The notes under the pieces: generated by a model | Databases searched by the model: none | Seen by the model: the letters and a program-made list of their open reading frames with translations, nothing else | What the model was told of the DNA's origin: nothing | Program-made: the position numbers and the translations under genes | Shown here: positions 33,367 through 41,320 of the stretch, piece by piece | Layout: each line of letters starts with the position of its first letter | How positions within the stretch are numbered: position 1 is the stretch's first letter | Assembly: GCA_020073165.1 (NCBI GenBank) | Contig: JAIQFP010000003.1 | Coordinates: forward strand, 124,001 to 188,000 | Reading direction: 5' to 3' | From: Terriglobia bacterium | Lineage (GTDB): Bacteria; Acidobacteriota; Terriglobia; Terriglobales; Acidobacteriaceae | Length of the DNA: 64,000 nucleotides

Positions 33367-34128
33367 ATGAAGTCTTTTTTTCGGTTTGTCCTGCTCGCGT
33401 TGGTGTTGCTGGTTGTGGCCCTGGTCTCCGCGCTCACCGCTATGCGCTTTGCCATCCACGGACGCGAAGTTGCCGTGCCCAGTCTGGTCGGCAAGACTCC
33501 CGCGGAAGCCCGGCGCATCGTCGAGCAGAGTGGCTTGCAAGTCGCCGTGGAGCGCCAGTACTACAGCGCCAAGGTGCCGGAAGGCATGATCCTGTCGCAA
33601 CTCCCGCCCGGCGGAACTCAGGTACGCCGCGGTTATCAGGTTCGCGTGGCTGAAAGCCTCGGACCGCAGCGGGTGGACATTCCCAATGTACTGGGTCAGA
33701 GTGATCGCGCTGCCGAATTCAACATCCGCCGTCGCGGTCTGGATGTAGGAACCGTCGCCGAGATCCAAATTTCGGGAACCCCGCCAGACCAAGTTCTGTC
33801 GCAGAGTCCGCCACCCAACGCCAGCGGAGTATCGGTTCCCAAGATCAGCCTGCTGGTGACGGAGCCGGTACCGCCGCAGGCTTTCGTGATGCCGAATTTT
33901 ATCGGCCAGCCGCTCGGCAGCGTTACGCTGGCGCTGCAGGACGCCGGGTTGCACGTGGGTTCGGTCACTGCTGCGGCGCAACCCGCGAATCCCGAGGCTT
34001 TCACTACCACTCCAACGCCAGCCCCAGTCCCTCAGCCATCCCCGGCCAGCGTAATCGTCTCGCAGAATCCTGCCCCCGGGCAGAAAGTGGTCGCGGGGGC
34101 CGGGGTGGACTTCGAAGTCAGACAGTAA
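33367..34128 (+). CDS. Membrane-anchored protein with three PASTA domains
   Basis: This 253-residue protein has an N-terminal anchor helix (about 5-27, FVLLALVLLVVALVSALTAM). Three PASTA repeats follow (about 34-100, VPSLVGKTPAEARRIVEQSG; about 103-170, IPNVLGQSDRAAEFNIRRRG; about 177-250, MPNFIGQPLGSVTLALQDAG). PASTA domains bind muropeptides or beta-lactam-like ligands and usually end PrkC-type kinases or PBPs. Here no kinase or transpeptidase domain is attached. A Pro/Ala/Thr-rich insert splits the third repeat. It is convergent with rsmB. It may sense or bind peptidoglycan in the periplasm; that is inference. Confidence 0.85.
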   Translation: MKSFFRFVLLALVLLVVALVSALTAMRFAIHGREVAVPSLVGKTPAEARRIVEQSGLQVAVERQYYSAKVPEGMILSQLPPGGTQVRRGYQVRVAESLGPQRVDIPNVLGQSDRAAEFNIRRRGLDVGTVAEIQISGTPPDQVLSQSPPPNASGVSVPKISLLVTEPVPPQAFVMPNFIGQPLGSVTLALQDAGLHVGSVTAAAQPANPEAFTTTPTPAPVPQPSPASVIVSQNPAPGQKVVAGAGVDFEVRQ

Positions 34129-34152
34129 CATTCAGAGCTGCGTCCGCCGTAG

Positions 34153-35529
34153 TTATGTCCTTTGCAGGATTGCCGCGAAGAATCCCTCACCCGGGTGTAC
34201 GCCGGGAACCGTTCGCAGATACGGCCCACGGGTGAGCGAATCAAGATTTTTCCATGCCAGTTCGCCCTCGGAACTCAGCCGCTCCAATTCCTGCCGGCAT
34301 TCCAACAACCGGAACGACTGGTCCGAGGCAAGCGCTTTCGTGACCACTTCTTCGTTCTCCTCGCGCTCCAGCGAGCAGGTGGAGTAGACGAGCCTGCCGC
34401 CGGGCGCCACGTGCTGCATCGCGGACTGCAGAATCGCCACTTGGCGGCTTTGCAAGTCGGCCAGGTCGTCGGGTTTGAGCCGCCACTTAATCTCGGGGTT
34501 GCGTGCCAACGTGCCGGTTCCGGAGCAGGGAACATCGGCGAGGACACGATCAAAACGCGCACGCACTGGAAGCCGGCACACATCGGCGGCAATCACCTGC
34601 ACGGTCTGCGCAGGCACCAATTTGCGCAGCAGCCGGGCGCGATGCGGATGTAACTCCACCGCAACAACGGTCGCCTCGGGATTGCGTTGGGCCAGCATCC
34701 GCGTCTTCCCGCCCGGCGCGGCGCAGCAGTCGAGAATGCTCTTTCCCCTGCCCACCAACAGCGCCACCAGTTGCGAGGCCTCATCCTGGATGGCAATGCG
34801 GCCTTCGCGGAATGCGCGGGTATTCGGGACATCGCCGAGCAGGACCCGGCGTGCCTGCATGACCAGTTGTCCTGGGGCCAGCTTCACGCCAACCTGCTCC
34901 AGTTCGGCTTCTGCTGTCGGCTCGGACAGACGGATCGCCGTCTCCGGCACCCGCTGATCGTACCTGCAGATGCGTTGCGCGGCCTCGCCGCCGAATTGGT
35001 TCACCCAGCGCTCGACCAGCCACAGTGGATGGGCAAAACACCGAGACAGTCCCTCTGGAGGTCGCCCAGCGGCCAGCGGTTCCGCGCTGTCAGGCGGCGA
35101 GTCCGACAGAAGAGTGGAAATGTGCTCTCGTTGCTGTGCAAGCACGGGCGCCAGTTTTCGCAGCACTGCGTTTACCATCGGCACGGCCGAGCGCTTGCGG
35201 CCCCGCTTCACCAGCTCCACGCTCTCGTCCACTGCCGCATGCGCCGGCACCCGGCCGAGGAACAACAATTGATACGCCGCCAGGCGCAGCGCGATCAGGA
35301 CTTCCAGGTCGAGCTTATCGAGAGAACGGGACGAATGTTCGCCGATGCGCTCATCCAGCAACGACCGCCAGCGCAGGACGCCCATTACGAGTTCGGTCGC
35401 CAGGCCGTGATCGACCGAAGAGAGCTTCCGGAATCGTGCCGAGTGCAGCAGGTCAGACGCGTAAGCGCTCTCCTGCTCGATCTTAAGAAGGATATCGAAT
35501 GCCGCAGCACGCGCAGGAGAAACGGGCAT
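34153..35529 (-). CDS. rsmB: 16S rRNA (cytosine-967-C5)-methyltransferase RsmB
   Basis: This 458-residue enzyme has an N-terminal NusB-like RNA-binding domain (about 1-150, ending AVPMVNAVLRKLAP) and a SAM-dependent methyltransferase domain (about 230-458). The SAM loop is CCAAPGGKTRMLAQ. DVPCSGTGTLARNPEIKW carries the motif IV Cys, and YSTCSLEREENE carries the nucleophile Cys. It methylates C967 of 16S rRNA. I used the ATG at 35529; a GTG at 35547 would add six residues and neither has a clear ribosome site. It is the last gene of the aroC-def-fmt-rsmB set, separated from fmt by a heptad array. Confidence 0.92.
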   Translation of the reverse strand: MPVSPARAAAFDILLKIEQESAYASDLLHSARFRKLSSVDHGLATELVMGVLRWRSLLDERIGEHSSRSLDKLDLEVLIALRLAAYQLLFLGRVPAHAAVDESVELVKRGRKRSAVPMVNAVLRKLAPVLAQQREHISTLLSDSPPDSAEPLAAGRPPEGLSRCFAHPLWLVERWVNQFGGEAAQRICRYDQRVPETAIRLSEPTAEAELEQVGVKLAPGQLVMQARRVLLGDVPNTRAFREGRIAIQDEASQLVALLVGRGKSILDCCAAPGGKTRMLAQRNPEATVVAVELHPHRARLLRKLVPAQTVQVIAADVCRLPVRARFDRVLADVPCSGTGTLARNPEIKWRLKPDDLADLQSRQVAILQSAMQHVAPGGRLVYSTCSLEREENEEVVTKALASDQSFRLLECRQELERLSSEGELAWKNLDSLTRGPYLRTVPGVHPGEGFFAAILQRT

Positions 35530-35552
35530 GGCAATGAACGAGTTCACCCACT

Positions 35553-35580
35553 GAGAACTGAGAACCAGGAACTAAGAACT
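35553..35580. repeat. Four degenerate heptads (consensus RRGAACY)
   Basis: Four 7-bp units in exact register fit RRGAACY, for example GAGAACT and AAGAACT. They fill the gap between fmt and rsmB. Confidence 0.65.
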
Positions 35581-35584
35581 GCTC

Positions 35585-36523
35585 TTAACCCAATCTTTCT
35601 TGACTGCGCGGGTGATATCCATGCACGAAGTCCCGTGCCGGCATGCGCTTCTTGCCCTCGGGCTGCACCTCCAGAAGCGCCAGCGCCGTGCCGCCCGCGC
35701 ACCCTGCAAACAAGCGATCTGCCTCGACCAAGATCTCACCCTCCGGGAGAGAATGCTGTGACACCGCTGCGTTCCACACGTGCAGGTTCTTGCCGCGAAA
35801 ACTGGTAAACGTGCCGGGCCAGGGTTGGAATCCCCGCGAACGGTTACAGATTTCCTGCGCCGTGAGATGAAAATCCATGCGGCCATCTTCTTTCTTGAGG
35901 ATGGGGGCCAGCGTCGCTTTGGAATTGTCCTGCGGTTGCGGATGAATCGTCCCGGCTTGCAGTCCACGCAGGGTCTCGACCATCAAGTCAGCGCCGATTG
36001 CGGCCAAGTGCGGCGCCATGTCTTCCGTGGTGTCGTTGGGAGCAATGGGGGCAGCTCTTTGCAGCAGAATATCTCCCGTATCCAGGCCGGCGTCGATCCG
36101 CATGGTGGTCACGCCCGTCACCGCTTCGCCGCAAGCAATCGCCCACTGTATGGGAGCAGCGCCACGATATTTCGGTAGCAAGGACGCATGCAAGTTGATG
36201 TTTCCCAGCCGGGGCAAGTCGATCATCCATTGCGGAATGATGCGCCCATACCCGACCACTACGATCGCATCGGGACGGAGCGCGGCGAGCTGTGCCCGAA
36301 ACTCTTCGTTGGTCTTGATCTTGTCCGGTTGCACCACCGGCAATCCTAGTTCGACGGCGCGCCGCTTGACGGGAGAAGCAGTGAGTTCCAGCCCCCGTCC
36401 TTGTGGCTTATCCGGCTGCGTGACTACCAAGCGCACTGCAAATCCCGCGTCCACCAGCTTTTCCAGCGTGGGCACGGCGAAGCGCGGGGTGCCACAGAAG
36501 ACGAGATTGGGGAATTGAATCAT
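35585..36523 (-). CDS. fmt: Methionyl-tRNA formyltransferase
   Basis: This 312-residue enzyme formylates initiator Met-tRNA using 10-formyl-THF. The N-terminal Rossmann-like domain starts NLVFCGTPRFAVPTLEKL. The catalytic segment NINLHASLLPKYRGAAPIQWAI contains the Asn-His pair, followed by the Asp in DAGLDTGDIL. The C-terminal OB-like tRNA-binding domain covers about 205-312 (RGFQPWPGTF). It lies directly downstream of def, as is common. The start codon itself is part of the first unit of an octad array in the def-fmt gap. Confidence 0.95.
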   Translation of the reverse strand: MIQFPNLVFCGTPRFAVPTLEKLVDAGFAVRLVVTQPDKPQGRGLELTASPVKRRAVELGLPVVQPDKIKTNEEFRAQLAALRPDAIVVVGYGRIIPQWMIDLPRLGNINLHASLLPKYRGAAPIQWAIACGEAVTGVTTMRIDAGLDTGDILLQRAAPIAPNDTTEDMAPHLAAIGADLMVETLRGLQAGTIHPQPQDNSKATLAPILKKEDGRMDFHLTAQEICNRSRGFQPWPGTFTSFRGKNLHVWNAAVSQHSLPEGEILVEADRLFAGCAGGTALALLEVQPEGKKRMPARDFVHGYHPRSQERLG

Positions 36524-36593
36524 TGAATCACTGAGTCATTGAGTCATCGACAGCGGCGAATCGCTCAATGACTCAATCCCTCACTCACTCAAT
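36521..36593. repeat. Two arrays of degenerate octads forming a large inverted repeat
   Basis: Four 8-bp units (consensus CAYYGAVW) run from 36521 to 36552, and four complementary-type units (SVCTCAMT) run from 36562 to 36593. The arms contain a perfect 12-bp inverted repeat, TGAGTCATTGAG (36532-36543) and CTCAATGACTCA (36564-36575), with a 20-base loop. The element fills the whole def-fmt gap. Confidence 0.7.
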
Positions 36594-36595
36594 TC

Positions 36596-37105
36596 TTACC
36601 ATTCCCCTGCCTTGATCAGCTTGCGAATTTTGCGCTTCATCAGGTCGCGCTTCAGCGCGCTGATATGGCTGATGTAGAGCTTGCCGTTCAGGTGATCAAT
36701 CTCGTGCAGGAAAGCACGTGCCAGCAGGTCTTCGCCGGTTTTCTCGAACCATTTTCCGTGCACGTCCTGGGCCCGGACCGTGACCTTGTTCGGACGCGTC
36801 ACCGGCTCACGGAACTCCGGAATGCTGAGGCAGCCTTCATTCTGCGTGTGCTTGCCTTCGGCATGAAGGATCTCGGGGTTGACCAGCACCAGCTTGGCCG
36901 TAGGATCTTCCTTGAAGGTAATGTCGATGACCGCGAGCCGCTTCGAGATCCCAATCTGCGGTGCCGCCAATCCCACGCCATGCGCCGCGTACATGGACTC
37001 GAACATGTCCTCAACCAGTTTCTTCAAATCGTCATCAAACGCCGAGACCGGTTCGGCGGTTTTCTCCAGAACTGGATTCCCAAATTTTACGATCGGATAG
37101 ATCAT
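36596..37105 (-). CDS. def: Peptide deformylase
   Basis: This 169-residue Fe(II)/Zn metalloprotease removes the N-formyl group from new proteins. All three signature motifs are present: GVGLAAPQ (about 43-50), EGCLSIP with the metal Cys (about 90-96) and HEIDHLNGK with both metal His and the catalytic Glu (about 134-142). A basic C-terminal helix (KRDLMKRKIRKLIKAGEW) may contact the ribosome, as in E. coli. Gene order with fmt is classical. The ATG at 37105 has no clear ribosome site. Confidence 0.96.
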   Translation of the reverse strand: MIYPIVKFGNPVLEKTAEPVSAFDDDLKKLVEDMFESMYAAHGVGLAAPQIGISKRLAVIDITFKEDPTAKLVLVNPEILHAEGKHTQNEGCLSIPEFREPVTRPNKVTVRAQDVHGKWFEKTGEDLLARAFLHEIDHLNGKLYISHISALKRDLMKRKIRKLIKAGEW

Positions 37106-37110
37106 TGTGT

Positions 37111-37131
37111 CGTCAGTCGTCCGTCTTCAGC
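37111..37131. repeat. Three degenerate heptads (consensus CKTCMGY)
   Basis: Three 7-bp units fit CKTCMGY in the gap between aroC and def. The unit resembles the GTCATC-type units at 27433-27460. Confidence 0.45.
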
Positions 37132-37151
37132 CGCGGCTCTGCTGCCAGGGA

Positions 37152-38327
37152 TCAATACCGCTTCAGCTGTTGCAGATAGCCTTCGAAGTTGCGCAGGGTC
37201 TCTCCCATGGAATCGCCGCCGAACTTTTCCAGCACGCAACGGGCCAGGGTCAGCGCCACCATGGCTTCGCCGGCCACGCCAGCAGCCGGAACCACGCAGA
37301 CGTCTGAGCGCTCGTAGGCCGCTCTCATCGGTTCCCGGGTGGCGAAGTCCACCGACTGCAAAGGACGCCGCAAGGTGGATATCGGCTTCAGGTAAGCGCG
37401 CACTCGGATGTCTTCTCCGTTCGACACCCCGCCCTCGATGCCGCCCGCATTATTGCGGCCACGGGTAAAACCGGTGAAACCTTTCGCGGCTCCGTACCCT
37501 ATTTCATCATGCACCGTAGAACCGGGGGAAGCTGCCGCGGTGATGCCCGCCCCAATTTCCACCGCCTTTACCGCCTGCAGGGACATGACCGCGCCTGCCA
37601 GTAGTGCGTCCAGACGTTCATCCCACTGCGCGTATGTACCCAGCCCCGGCGGCACATGGTGGGCTACCACTTCGAAAACGCCACCCACTGAATCCCCCGT
37701 CTTGAGCGCTTGGTCTACCTCATCCTTCATGCGTTGCTCGGCACCCGCCTCCACACAATTCAGGAGAATCTCAGGTCGCTCGCACACTCCCCGAATCTGC
37801 TCCCAAGAAACCTCTTTCGCCCCGATGCTCGCGCCACCTACTGCCACGACGTGGCTCAGTACCTCGATCCCCAGCTCCCGCAGAAATAACTTCGCCAGAC
37901 CTCCAATCGCCACTCTTGCCGCTGATTCCCGCGCCGACGCCCGCTCCAGCACGTAACGCGCCTCCGGGAAGTTGTACTTCAAGGCACCCGCCAGATCGGC
38001 ATGCCCAGGGCGTGGCGATCCTACTCGTTTGTGTTTGGTTGGGTCTCCGGTCTCCACCGGAAGTGACTCCTGCCAGTTCTTCCAATCCTTGTTCTGCAGC
38101 AGAATGGTAATAGGCGAGCCGATCGTCATTCCCTGGCGCACGCCGGACAGGATGTGTGCGGTGTCGCGTTCGATCTTCATGCGCCCGCCACGACCATAGC
38201 CCTGCTGGCGTCGCCACAATTCGCGATCCAGGAACGCCGGGTCCACCTTCAGCCCCGCCGGCATGCCGGAGAGGAAGGCGACCAGGGCTTCGCCATGAGA
38301 CTCCCCGGCCGTGAAGTAGCGCAGCAT
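37152..38327 (-). CDS. aroC: Chorismate synthase
   Basis: This 391-residue enzyme converts EPSP to chorismate, the last shared step of aromatic amino-acid synthesis, using reduced FMN. Motifs include GESHGEALVAFLSGMPAGL (N-terminal His), RRQQGYGRGGRMKIE, SPRPGHADLAGALKY, ERASARESAARVAIGG and RGRNNAGGIEGGVSNGE. Near the C-terminus, VDFATREPMRAAYERSDVCVVPAAGVA is typical. The length is normal. It heads the minus-strand aroC-def-fmt-rsmB set; no other shikimate-pathway gene is in the window. Confidence 0.95.
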   Translation of the reverse strand: MLRYFTAGESHGEALVAFLSGMPAGLKVDPAFLDRELWRRQQGYGRGGRMKIERDTAHILSGVRQGMTIGSPITILLQNKDWKNWQESLPVETGDPTKHKRVGSPRPGHADLAGALKYNFPEARYVLERASARESAARVAIGGLAKLFLRELGIEVLSHVVAVGGASIGAKEVSWEQIRGVCERPEILLNCVEAGAEQRMKDEVDQALKTGDSVGGVFEVVAHHVPPGLGTYAQWDERLDALLAGAVMSLQAVKAVEIGAGITAAASPGSTVHDEIGYGAAKGFTGFTRGRNNAGGIEGGVSNGEDIRVRAYLKPISTLRRPLQSVDFATREPMRAAYERSDVCVVPAAGVAGEAMVALTLARCVLEKFGGDSMGETLRNFEGYLQQLKRY

Positions 38328-38524
38328 GAAATCAGGATTGTATCCGATGAGATAAGAATGTTGCGCCTGGCATTCCTGGGGCCCTGGAGGTCAACGGGTT
38401 TCGACAGTGGCGAATCGGAGGCCGAGCCTGTACAATGCTGCCACACCTTCTGGGGCTGCCACGTCGTTCGCTTGAGGCCCCGGTACTACCTCCGCCTCTC
38501 TGGCCTTGCAGAGGAGTAGTGTCT

Positions 38525-39226
38525 TTGGATCAGCGTGTATTCGCGGACGGCCAAGCCGTAAAGAACAGGATCCGTTGCCTGGTGGTGGACGATCACATTT
38601 TGGTCCGCCAGGGTGTGCGGCGCTTGCTGGAGGATGAGCCGGACTTCGAGGTCGTGGGCGAGGCGGGCAATGCCGCCGAAGCCCTGCGGAAAGTTCTCGA
38701 ACACCAGCCGGACCTGGTCGTGATGGATGTGGGCATGCCGGGTATGTCTCCCTTCGAGGCGGCACGGCTGATCCAGCGCGACTATCCTCACGCGAAAGTA
38801 TTGTTTCTCACTATGCATGAGGATGAAGAGTACGTGATGCAAGCGTTAGCAGCCGGTGTTGCCGGGTATGTGTTGAAGGATACCTCCGCCGCCGGACTCA
38901 TCAGTGCTTTGCGCGAGGTGTACCGCGGAGGCAATTATGTGAGCCCGCAAGTACTGAGCAGGCTGGTGGAGAATGTCAGTGCGGGTTCAGCGGGTACTCG
39001 CCTGGTTCCGCGCAGTGATATGCTGACGCCGCGGGAGCGGGAGGTCACCAGGATGATCGCCGAGGGCAACTCGGCGAAAGAAATCGCGCAATGCCTCGGT
39101 CTCAGTGTGAAGACAGTCGAAGCCCACAAGTTCAACCTCATGCGCAAGCTCGATATCCACAACAAAGCGCAACTGGTCACGTATGCGATCCAGAAGAGAA
39201 TCGTGAAAATGCCGGTGGACGCTTAG
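38525..39226 (+). CDS. NarL/FixJ-family response regulator
   Basis: This 233-residue regulator has a receiver domain (about 17-135) with VVDDH, the phospho-acceptor Asp in LVVMDVGMPG, a Thr in FLTMHEDEEY and LKDTSA carrying the Lys. A LuxR-type HTH occupies about 170-225 (LTPREREVTRMIAEGNSAKEIAQCLGLSVKTVEAH). The start is uncertain. I chose the TTG at 38525 because GAGGAG lies nine bases upstream; a GTG at 38519 is also possible. No sensor kinase is adjacent. A hairpin with a T-run follows. Confidence 0.88.
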   Translation: MDQRVFADGQAVKNRIRCLVVDDHILVRQGVRRLLEDEPDFEVVGEAGNAAEALRKVLEHQPDLVVMDVGMPGMSPFEAARLIQRDYPHAKVLFLTMHEDEEYVMQALAAGVAGYVLKDTSAAGLISALREVYRGGNYVSPQVLSRLVENVSAGSAGTRLVPRSDMLTPREREVTRMIAEGNSAKEIAQCLGLSVKTVEAHKFNLMRKLDIHNKAQLVTYAIQKRIVKMPVDA

Positions 39227-39245
39227 ACGGCTTGCCCGGGACGTG

Positions 39246-39298
39246 AGCGCGCCGACGCCCTTTCGACTTAGCCAACGGGACGCCGGCGCTACTTTTTC
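39246..39298 (+). terminator. Imperfect hairpin with T-run, built partly from repeat B copy 2
   Basis: AGCGCGCCGACGCCC (39246-39260) pairs imperfectly with GGGACGCCGGCGCT (39277-39290), and ACTTTTT follows. It lies 20 bp after the regulator stop. The right arm is the core of interspersed repeat B, so a repeat copy may serve as a terminator. Confidence 0.45.
39270..39294 (+). repeat. Interspersed intergenic repeat B, copy 2
   Basis: It contains the core GGGACGCCGGCGCTAC at 39277-39292, identical to copy 1 (31257-31281, opposite strand). The seven bases before the core are more divergent. Confidence 0.55.
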
Positions 39299-39342
39299 AG
39301 CGCGGTGCCGCTGCAACCTTGGGATTTCAAGACAGCCAAAGG

Positions 39343-40014
39343 CTATTTCAGCTCCAGCGGCTGCTCCAACTTAAAGCTGACCGCAGACTCTGCCGGCAGC
39401 ACTACGTCTTTGTTCCCGGTGAAGGCGGTGCCCGCAGTGCCCGCTCCGGCACCGACCAATGCGCCGATGGCGGCGCCTTTCCCGCCACCCGCCAATCCTC
39501 CAATGATCGCGCCCACTCCTGCCCCACCACCAATCATTGTGGCGGTACGCTTACCCTTTCCTTTCTCCGCGCGGCTGACCGAAGAGGTTTCGATGGAGTA
39601 GTCGGTTCCACTCACGTTGATCGAAGTCAGTTTGATCTGCAGACTCGCCGCGCCCTTAAATCGGCCCAGGGGCTTGGCGTCTACTACCGTGCCGGAAGCA
39701 TTTGCCCCTGCCGGAATCACAGTCTTACCGTCGACTTCAACAGGGCTGGCGACAGTGGCCGTGAAGGTCTGTCCCGCTTGACTGATCTTCGAGCCGAGCG
39801 CCTCGCCCAGGCGCACGGTCAGCACGGTGCCGGCTGGAATTGCGACCGGTTTCGGAGCTTCTGCTTTCGCGGCGGGCGCTTTTGCGGCGCCGGGAGCGGC
39901 GGTACTCGCTTCGTTGGACTGGCTGGTGTCACTCGAGGTTGGAGGCTTGCTGCAAGCCAGAAGGGCGACCGCCAGATACAGACCGAGGGTGAGTGCTGCT
40001 AAACGGGATCTCAT
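39343..40014 (-). CDS. Lipoprotein with glycine-zipper region
   Basis: This 223-residue lipoprotein has a signal peptide ending in the lipobox LLAC (Cys at about residue 21). An Ala/Pro/Ser/Lys-rich linker (about 25-65) follows. A beta-rich domain (about 66-150, IPAGTVLTVRLGEALGSKISQAG) is repeated in style by IPAGANASGTVVDA. Then comes a glycine-zipper stretch (about 165-200, alternating GG, GA and AIIGGLAGGG) that may insert in or lie on a membrane. GGAGGGA precedes the ATG at 40014; the longer open frame has no signal. Function unknown; envelope location is well supported. Confidence 0.8.
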   Translation of the reverse strand: MRSRLAALTLGLYLAVALLACSKPPTSSDTSQSNEASTAAPGAAKAPAAKAEAPKPVAIPAGTVLTVRLGEALGSKISQAGQTFTATVASPVEVDGKTVIPAGANASGTVVDAKPLGRFKGAASLQIKLTSINVSGTDYSIETSSVSRAEKGKGKRTATMIGGGAGVGAIIGGLAGGGKGAAIGALVGAGAGTAGTAFTGNKDVVLPAESAVSFKLEQPLELK

Positions 40015-40108
40015 AATTCCCTCCATTTCGGGGTTACTCAACAAGGCCCTGACTATGTGTAAACGCGGGTGAGAAGACTCAGAACGACATTCCGCGACGT
40101 AGTCAATT

Positions 40109-41221
40109 CTAAGACACTTTGTCCGGACGCGCCGCCGCCGCGACTGGAGCGGCATTATTGTTGTTTTCGGGCATCTCCAGCCCTGGCAAAGTCGGCGTTT
40201 CGTTGCCGGAAGCAGTTTCTTCCGCAGTTGCTGATGTGGGTGCGGCCGCAGGCTTCTTCTCCAGGAACTTTGCGGTGTTCAGCAGCGGGCGGCCCAGCGA
40301 CGAGTTGTAGCTCGTCCACGCATTCTCCAAGTCGGCTTCGCGCTCGAAGTGCGCCCGCATGCTCTCCATTTTGGAGTCGAGGTCGTCGAGATAGTGCAGC
40401 ATCAGCGCCTCGGGGAACATCGGCAGCTTGGGTGAGCCGAACTCGTATTGTCCGTGATGACTGATGATTAGGTGCTCCACCAGGGTCTTCAGCTCATCGG
40501 GAAATCCCGGCACTTGCGCGATCTTGGCGTGCAGCATTTCCAGTTCAATCACCATATGCCCCAGCAACTGTCCGCGCGTGGTGTACGAGAACGACCGGGT
40601 GTAGGTGAGTTCATGAATCTTGCCGATATCGTGCAGGAACGCCCCCGCAAGCAACAGATCCCGATTGATCTGCGGATAGTTGCGGCAGACCAGATCACAG
40701 GAGCGGAACAACGACACGACGTGATCGAGCAAACCGCCGATGTAAGCGTGATGCAGCGTTTTCGCCGCGGGGGCATTCCGGTAGGCCTCGGCAATCTCCG
40801 GGTCGGCCATGAACGCTTCAAGCAGGCCTTTGAGGTGCGGGTCCCGGAACGTGGCTACGAAGCCTGCCAATGTCTGCCACAGCTCCCCGATATCCTTGGT
40901 TGTCTGGGGTAAGTAGTCGGCGAAATCAACTTCCGCTTCAGCCAAGCGCCGCAGCTTGTGGACCGTGATCTGGAAGCGGTTCTTGTACTTGTTCAGCAAG
41001 CCCTTCACTTTGACGAAATCGTCCTGCTCAAAAGCGTCGATGGCTTCCTCGACGTTGTCCCACATCTTGGCTTCGATCTGCCCGCTGCGGTCCGCCAGGG
41101 TAAGCGCAAGGTAAGGCTCCCCCGACTTTTTGGGTTTGACCTGCTTAGAAACCACCACAAAGCTGGAGGTGATGACCTTGTTTTCGTGGTGGACGCAATC
41201 GCAGAGGAAGAAATCTTTCAT
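40109..41221 (-). CDS. OB-fold plus HD-domain protein, YhaM-like 3'-5' exoribonuclease
   Basis: This 370-residue protein has an N-terminal OB nucleic-acid-binding fold (about 15-90, FVVVSKQVKPKKSGEPYLALTLADRSGQIEAKMWD). An HD metal-dependent hydrolase domain follows (about 155-300: LHHAYIGGLLDHV, AFLHDIGKIHEL, HLIISHHGQYEFGSPK). This is the architecture of Bacillus YhaM, a 3'-5' exoribonuclease with DNase activity. The Ala/Pro/Glu-rich tail (about 320-370) is not typical and is probably disordered. It stands alone, on the same strand as the lipoprotein and the SurA-like gene. Confidence 0.85.
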   Translation of the reverse strand: MKDFFLCDCVHHENKVITSSFVVVSKQVKPKKSGEPYLALTLADRSGQIEAKMWDNVEEAIDAFEQDDFVKVKGLLNKYKNRFQITVHKLRRLAEAEVDFADYLPQTTKDIGELWQTLAGFVATFRDPHLKGLLEAFMADPEIAEAYRNAPAAKTLHHAYIGGLLDHVVSLFRSCDLVCRNYPQINRDLLLAGAFLHDIGKIHELTYTRSFSYTTRGQLLGHMVIELEMLHAKIAQVPGFPDELKTLVEHLIISHHGQYEFGSPKLPMFPEALMLHYLDDLDSKMESMRAHFEREADLENAWTSYNSSLGRPLLNTAKFLEKKPAAAPTSATAEETASGNETPTLPGLEMPENNNNAAPVAAAARPDKVS

Positions 41222-41320
41222 AGCCTGAATCGCAGCCGATCCGAATCGAGTAGCGTTGTCTCGACTCCTGGCCGCACCTCACGGGAGATTTGAGCGCCCG
41301 TCGGCCCCGCCCAGCTTAAA

